In this document: one piece after another, positions 48,112 through 52,289 of the stretch
How positions within the stretch are numbered: the stretch's first letter is position 1
Layout: each line of letters begins with the position of its first letter
From: Aeromicrobium sp.
Lineage (GTDB): Bacteria > Actinomycetota > Actinomycetes > Propionibacteriales > Nocardioidaceae
DNA: 52,289 nucleotides
Reading direction: 5' to 3'
NCBI GenBank assembly: GCA_014377785.1
Contig: JACMOZ010000391.1
Coordinates: 1-52,289 of the forward strand
The notes under the pieces: generated by a model
The model's database searches: none
Told to the model about the DNA's origin: nothing
Seen by the model: only the letters and a program-made list of their open reading frames with translations
Made by a program: the position numbers and the translations under genes

Positions 48112-48299
48112 TGTTCTCCTACTGTTCGTGCCGTCGACCCGGCCGCTGTTCGTGACGGTCGCACGGCTTCGTTGTCCGCATGATGGACGGAGCCCTATGG
48201 CACGCTACACCCAAACTATGGTCTCGCCGGGGGCCGCAAATATTTCATTTTGACTACCTCGCACGGTTTGACGAACAGCCCCGCAGGTAGTGTTGGCCC

Positions 48300-49577
48300 A
48301 TGACCCACAATCAACATTTGGCCGAATTCGATCCCGAAATCGCCGCGGCCATTGACGCCGAGCTGAACCGTCAACAGACGACGCTCGAGATGATCGCGTC
48401 GGAGAACTTCGCTCCTGTCGCCGCGCTCGAAGCCCAGGGAAGCGTGCTCACCAATAAATACGCCGAGGGCTACCCCGGTAAGCGTTATTACGGCGGTTGT
48501 GAATTCGTGGACATCGTCGAGACGATTGCGATCGATCGCCTCAAGGCACTTTTTGACGCGACGTATGCCAACGTCCAGCCGCATTCGGGCGCCACGGCCA
48601 ATGCCGCAGCGATGCACGCCACCATTTCGGTCGGCGACACCATCCTGGGATTGGATCTGGCCAACGGCGGGCACCTCACGCACGGTATGAAGCTCAACTT
48701 TTCCGGCCGGCTCTACAACGTCGTGCCATATCACGTGGTTCCCGAAACCGGCATCATCGACATGGACGAAGTCCGCCGGCTCGCTCATGAACACAAACCC
48801 CAACTCATCATCGCCGGCTGGTCGGCATACCCGCGCCAACTCGACTTCCCGCTGTTCCGTGAGATCGCGGACGAAGTTGGCGCCAAACTGATGGTCGACA
48901 TGGCGCACTTCGCCGGACTGGTCGCGGCCGGCTTGCATCCCAGCCCCTTGCCTTATGCCGATGTCGTCACCACGACGACGCACAAGACTCTTGGCGGCCC
49001 ACGCGGCGGCGCGATCCTCACCAACAACGAAGAAGTTGCCAAAAAGATCCGTTCGGCGGTGTTCCCCGGTCAGCAGGGCGGACCGCTCGAACACGTCATC
49101 GCGGCCAAGGCCGTTGCCTTCAAGATGGCGGCCGAGCCTGCCTTCAAGGAACGCCAGCAGCGCACGATCGAGGGCGCTCGTATCCTGGCCGAACGCCTCA
49201 TCCAGGACGACATGACCAAGGTCGGCGTCAACGTCCTGACCGGTGGCACCGACGTGCACTTGGTCCTCGTTGACCTGCGCGAGTCCGAGCTCGACGGTCA
49301 GCAGGCCGAGGACCGCCTTCACGACGTCGGCATCACGGTCAACCGCAACGCTGTACCCAATGACCCGCGTCCTCCTATGGTCACCTCGGGCCTGCGCATC
49401 GGCACGCCGGCTTTGGCCACTCGCGGTTTCGGTAGCGAGGAGTTCACCGAGGTCGCCGAGATCATCGCCGCGGCGCTGCTTCCCGGCGAGATCGATGCGG
49501 AGGGCCTGCGCAAGCGTGTGACGGCACTGGCTGAGCGGTTCCCGCTCTACCCGGAAATCAAGCCCTTCGCGGCGTGA
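48300..49577 (+). CDS. glyA: Serine hydroxymethyltransferase
   Basis: 425 residues. PLP enzyme that interconverts serine and glycine with tetrahydrofolate. Motifs: [35 protein letters not shown] at the N-terminus (given as parts IASENFAP and [15 protein letters not shown]), [12 protein letters not shown], and the PLP-lysine in [14 protein letters not shown] (Lys229, as in E. coli). The stop is overlapped by the GTG of the SURF1 gene. One-carbon units could link with the formaldehyde/mycothiol genes, but co-regulation is not shown. Confidence 0.97.
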   Translation: MTHNQHLAEFDPEIAAAIDAELNRQQTTLEMIASENFAPVAALEAQGSVLTNKYAEGYPGKRYYGGCEFVDIVETIAIDRLKALFDATYANVQPHSGATANAAAMHATISVGDTILGLDLANGGHLTHGMKLNFSGRLYNVVPYHVVPETGIIDMDEVRRLAHEHKPQLIIAGWSAYPRQLDFPLFREIADEVGAKLMVDMAHFAGLVAAGLHPSPLPYADVVTTTTHKTLGGPRGGAILTNNEEVAKKIRSAVFPGQQGGPLEHVIAAKAVAFKMAAEPAFKERQQRTIEGARILAERLIQDDMTKVGVNVLTGGTDVHLVLVDLRESELDGQQAEDRLHDVGITVNRNAVPNDPRPPMVTSGLRIGTPALATRGFGSEEFTEVAEIIAAALLPGEIDAEGLRKRVTALAERFPLYPEIKPFAA

Positions 49578-50314
49578 GTCGGGTTTCGACCCTGCGGTTG
49601 TGGTTCCGGCCCAGCCTGGTGGGGCTGCATCTGTTTGCGATCGTCGCGATAGTGTTTTGCGTGTTCATGGGGTTGTGGCAGATGGGCGTCTATGACTCTC
49701 GCCAGCAACATGAGCGCGCCGACAAACAAGACGTCCCGGTCGTCGCCTTCCATGGCCTTTGGGGTGCGGACGAGCCGTTCCAGTCGCGGCTCAATCACCG
49801 GCCCGTGACCGTGTCGGGCTTTTTTGCGCCTTCGTCTGAGCAGATCTGGGTCTCGGGGAAAGTTCAGGACAACCAGAGCGGATATTGGCTCGTCGCGCCG
49901 TTCGTCGTCGATGGTGGCGATCAGGCTTTGCTCGTCGTACGCGGTTGGTCTCCCACGGCGGGTGAGTTTCCTGCGATCTCGTCAACTGTCACTGACATCA
50001 GTGCGGTCCTCGAACCCGGCGAGGGCTCGGGGACACCGCTCGACAACGACCGGGTCATTGGAACTCTTCGCATACCCGCGCTTATCAACTCATTGCCCTA
50101 CAACCTGTATTCGGGATTCGCGGTCAGCACCTCACCGGTCACTGCCGGGGGTTTGGCGTTGGCGACCCCGCCGATGCCCGACGCGTCCTGGACTAACGGG
50201 CTCCGCAATCTGATGTATGCGTTCCAGTGGTGGGTGTTCGGGTTGTTCGCGCTGTTCATGTGGTGGCGGATGTCCACCGAAAGCGTGGCCGCTGTTCGCG
50301 GGAAGGTAGCCTGA
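49574..50314 (+). CDS. SURF1-family protein (cytochrome oxidase assembly)
   Basis: 246 residues from a GTG overlapping the glyA stop (GTGA). Two membrane helices at the ends (about 15-35 and 210-232) enclose the outward SURF1 domain, with the conserved [22 protein letters not shown] and LLVVRGWSP. Members assist haem-copper oxidase assembly. No oxidase subunits are in this window. Confidence 0.88.
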   Translation: MSRVSTLRLWFRPSLVGLHLFAIVAIVFCVFMGLWQMGVYDSRQQHERADKQDVPVVAFHGLWGADEPFQSRLNHRPVTVSGFFAPSSEQIWVSGKVQDNQSGYWLVAPFVVDGGDQALLVVRGWSPTAGEFPAISSTVTDISAVLEPGEGSGTPLDNDRVIGTLRIPALINSLPYNLYSGFAVSTSPVTAGGLALATPPMPDASWTNGLRNLMYAFQWWVFGLFALFMWWRMSTESVAAVRGKVA

Positions 50315-50318
50315 GCAG

Positions 50319-50699
50319 GTGCCAAACAACAATTTCACGGCAGCTCTTCTGCGTTATCGCGTCATGGCCAATATTGTCGGCGTCCTGCTCATAGTCCTTG
50401 TCCTGATCGGGCTTCCCCTCAACGAGTTGCACCGCGTCAACAGCGGGTGGTTCCCCCTGGGTAGTTCGGCGCAGTCGACGGGCTCCTGGATTTCTCAAAA
50501 CCTCGGCGTCGCGCACGGCTGGCTCTACATGATTTTCCTGGTGATGGCGGCTTTGCTGGCGCGCAAGGCACGGTGGAGCATCCCGTTCACGGTGGTCACC
50601 CTGCTTTCGGGAACAATCCCCATCCTGAGCTTTTGGTCCGAACACCGCGCCACCAAAGCCGTGAGGGCCGCCAACCCCGAGGCAGTCTCCACCTCTTAG
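50319..50699 (+). CDS. DUF3817 membrane protein
   Basis: 126 residues from a GTG just after the SURF1 stop (4-bp gap). Three membrane helices; conserved core YRVMANIVGVLLIVLVL, VAHGWLYMIFLVMAALLARK and a C-terminal helix ending ILSFWSEHRAT. DUF3817 is widespread in actinobacteria near respiratory assembly genes; function unknown. Likely co-transcribed with glyA and SURF1. Confidence 0.85.
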   Translation: MPNNNFTAALLRYRVMANIVGVLLIVLVLIGLPLNELHRVNSGWFPLGSSAQSTGSWISQNLGVAHGWLYMIFLVMAALLARKARWSIPFTVVTLLSGTIPILSFWSEHRATKAVRAANPEAVSTS

Positions 50700-50733
50700 G
50701 GCAACGTCATACGCACCGCGCCAAAGTGTCACA

Positions 50734-50758
50734 TCACGTGGGAAGTTTCCCCCGTGAC
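50734..50758. terminator. Convergent hairpin after DUF3817
   Basis: CACGTGGGAA and TTTCCCCCGTG pair with minor mismatches around a single-base loop region. It lies between convergent genes, where a bidirectional terminator is expected. Confidence 0.45.
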
Positions 50759-50800
50759 ATGGCTGTTTGCCGAGGCCTCGTGGTAACCCGCCGAGGGGGT

Positions 50801-51577
50801 TTAGCGGCCTTGGAAGATTGCTTTCCCGGGACCGTCTTCGAGAAATGAACGCATACCGTTTTGCTGGTCTTCGGTCTCAAAGAGGACCGCGGCGATTTCG
50901 GTCGTATGGTCGAGGGCTTCGGCCACACCGCCGTGTTCATAGTGCCGCAGGATGTCCTTCGCAGCGCCGAAAGCCTTGGTTGGACCCGAGGCAAGCTTGG
51001 ACGTGAACGCCAAGACCTCGGCATCAAAGTCGTCGGCCGACAGAATGCGGTTGACGACGTTCCAGCGCTCCATCGTGGCAGCGTCATAGGTCTCACCGGT
51101 GAAAACGAACTCCTTGGCACGGCCAACGCCGGCGCGGGCTGCGAGTCGTTGAGTGCCGCCCATGGTCGGGGTGAGGCCGATGACCCGTTCAACGAGACCG
51201 AACTTCGCCCGGGGCGTCGCGAGGATGATGTCGCAGGCGACGGCAACCTCAAACGCCCAGGTCAGCGTCAGGGAGTGGGCGGCGAACACCGTCGGGTAGG
51301 CCATCGCGGCGATGCGGTTGGGGAGTTCGAGCATCCGGTCATAGAGAAGTTTGGTTGCTTGCGTGGTTTTCTGGGCTGCGAACAATGAGACGTCGACGCC
51401 ACCGGAGACGAGTTTGCCTTCGGCCCGGATGATCAGAGCACGCGGCGGCGTGGCGTCGAGTTCAGCGAAGCAGGCGTCGAACTCGTCGTGCAGGGTGTCC
51501 GAATACAGGTTGACCGGAGGCGCGCTGAACGTCAGCACCGCGATGTCGTCAGCGGTGCGGTTGATCGACACTGACAT
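50801..51577 (-). CDS. Enoyl-CoA hydratase/isomerase-like protein
   Basis: 258 residues of crotonase fold. The second catalytic block is regular (KFGLVERVIGLTPTMGGTQRLAAR, shown as FGLVERVIG and GGTQRLAAR) with its Glu. The first oxyanion-hole block, usually GxALGGGCELALACD, reads HSLTLTWAFEVAVACD: the Glu is kept but the Gly run is lost. It may act on an acyl-CoA other than crotonyl-CoA, or have altered catalysis. Its start shares one base with the stop of the preceding small gene. Confidence 0.8.
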   Translation of the reverse strand: MSVSINRTADDIAVLTFSAPPVNLYSDTLHDEFDACFAELDATPPRALIIRAEGKLVSGGVDVSLFAAQKTTQATKLLYDRMLELPNRIAAMAYPTVFAAHSLTLTWAFEVAVACDIILATPRAKFGLVERVIGLTPTMGGTQRLAARAGVGRAKEFVFTGETYDAATMERWNVVNRILSADDFDAEVLAFTSKLASGPTKAFGAAKDILRHYEHGGVAEALDHTTEIAAVLFETEDQQNGMRSFLEDGPGKAIFQGR

Positions 51578-51987
51578 CAGCGAATGCCGAACGGATCGAT
51601 TTTGCCGGGAGTTTCTTTCAGGTCGTCGGGGTCAGGGGCATTCGCAACGGCCTCATCGATGGCCGGGTCGACCTCCGATGGATCCGCTTCCTTTGGATCC
51701 GCGGCCGCAACTGCTGGCTCGACCGGATCGGCGAACTCGTCGAGATTCTCGACCGGCCGACGCTCGATGATGTCTTCGGCGGTCACGACCCTGACCGGTG
51801 GAGCCGGCGGGACAGGCGGCGTCGGCACGGAGGTGGCGAACGGTTGCGCCGGGGCTTCGTACGATCCGCCCTTGTCCTTGAGCGCATTCTTGATCGCAAC
51901 AACGCCTCCGGTAAGAACGGAGAGGAAAATCAATTTGCGCAGCGGGCGTCGCTTTTTCTTGGGGCAAGCCATATCTGACGTGGACAT
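51577..51987 (-). CDS. Hypothetical protein with basic N-terminus and acidic Pro-rich tail
   Basis: 136 residues (or 131 from an internal ATG at 51972). The N-terminus is strongly basic (CPKKKRRPLRKLIFLSVLTGG), followed by a short hydrophobic stretch. The rest is Pro/Glu/Asp/Ala-rich and likely disordered (PTPPVPPAPPVRVV, DPKEADPSEVDP), ending GKIDPFGIR. Similar short proteins are common near ppiA in actinobacteria, I believe. Function unknown; coupled to the enoyl-CoA hydratase-like gene. Confidence 0.65.
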   Translation of the reverse strand: MSTSDMACPKKKRRPLRKLIFLSVLTGGVVAIKNALKDKGGSYEAPAQPFATSVPTPPVPPAPPVRVVTAEDIIERRPVENLDEFADPVEPAVAAADPKEADPSEVDPAIDEAVANAPDPDDLKETPGKIDPFGIR

Positions 51988-52106
51988 GAGCCAAACCTAC
52001 AGTCAAAGCGGCCGGGCGCCCGAAACGGTCCGCAATGAGCGTCGCTTGGTAGTACATGGGAGACTCGACTCCTATGAATGGCGCAACCCCATCGAGAGGA
52101 CCGAAC

Positions 52107-52289
52107 GTGGCTGAACAGTTGATCGCAACCCTGAAGACCAACAAGGGCGACATCGCCATCGAACTTTTCCCCAACCAGGCCCCCAAGACCGTCGAAAACT
52201 TTGTCGGGCTGGCCGAAGGCACCAAGGAATGGAAGAATCCGCGCGGCGGAGCGCCTTCGACGGAACCCTTTTATGACGGACTCGGTTTC
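52107..52289 (+). CDS. ppiA: Peptidyl-prolyl cis-trans isomerase, cyclophilin (5' part)
   Basis: Only the first 61 codons are inside the window; the gene runs off the right edge. GTG start at 52107 with GAGAGGA six bases before it. The N-terminus (VAEQLIATLKTNKGDIAIELFPNQ, given as LIATLKTNKGDIAIELF) and APKTVENFVGLAEG are the standard cyclophilin opening. It catalyses proline isomerisation during protein folding. Its place downstream of alaT in actinomycetes supports the chromosome assignment. Confidence 0.93.
   Translation, partial: MAEQLIATLKTNKGDIAIELFPNQAPKTVENFVGLAEGTKEWKNPRGGAPSTEPFYDGLGF

Noticed and set aside
48112..48299. Glycine riboswitch ahead of glyA
   Set aside because: The region is too short and lacks the conserved tandem aptamer features; only an ordinary promoter region is likely.

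Overview
The window is chromosomal DNA of a high-GC actinobacterium. It opens with the order gyrB-gyrA-DUF3566 protein-tRNA-Ile-DLW-39 protein-tRNA-Ala and ends in the start of a ppiA-like cyclophilin gene, an order known from actinomycete origin regions. A mycothiol-type formaldehyde dehydrogenase, GAF-ANTAR proteins and a SigF/SigB-class sigma factor fit this placement. Propionibacteriales/Nocardioidaceae is a plausible but untested guess. No integrase, transposase, rRNA or CRISPR array was seen. The roughly 45 kb between tRNA-Ala and ppiA is occupied by accessory metabolic and stress genes.

Layout: (1) 1-6.7 kb, a truncated PAP2 phosphatase gene, DNA gyrase, DUF3566 protein and two tRNAs. 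(2) 6.9-9.9 kb, a secreted LVIVD/PA-domain protein and a GNAT acetyltransferase. (3) 10.1-18.7 kb, a NarL-type two-component system divergent from a nitrous-oxide-reductase (NosZ) operon: Tat-exported NosZ, a cupredoxin lipoprotein, a membrane protein, a Tat-exported iron-sulfur protein and an NrfD quinol dehydrogenase fused to an Ig-like domain. No cytochrome c gene and no nosDFYL gene is present. (4) 18.9-29.7 kb, a copper-handling island: OmpR-type two-component system, SHOCT protein, multicopper oxidase, small membrane proteins, a CPD-motif P-type ATPase, a YVTN propeller, DUF6153, DUF305 and a His-rich protein. (5) 29.9-37.2 kb, a general-stress block: CsbD, TetR, SigF-like sigma factor, methyltransferase, an STAS / iron-redox / CDGSH operon, three GAF-ANTAR regulators and a DUF6131 peptide. 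(6) 37.2-42.6 kb, acetate kinase with phosphoketolase, and a mycothiol-dependent formaldehyde dehydrogenase with a metallo-hydrolase. (7) 42.6-48.1 kb, a peptide-type ABC importer whose second permease and both ATPases are one polypeptide. (8) 48.3-52.3 kb, glyA, SURF1, DUF3817, an enoyl-CoA-hydratase-like gene and ppiA.

How the parts fit: the most interesting proposal is a haem-free quinol-to-N2O electron path (NrfD to Fe-S protein to blue-copper lipoprotein to NosZ) beside a copper homeostasis island that could supply and protect a copper enzyme. Regulation can be partly read from the DNA. Near-identical 11-bp-period direct repeats lie before three copper-island promoters. Two matching 18-bp palindromes (at the tetR/sigma and STAS/GAF-ANTAR intergenic regions) suggest a TetR regulon. 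A SigF-type promoter precedes the DUF6131 peptide and a weaker one precedes csbD. Everything here is read from sequence and family knowledge only; no database search was run.
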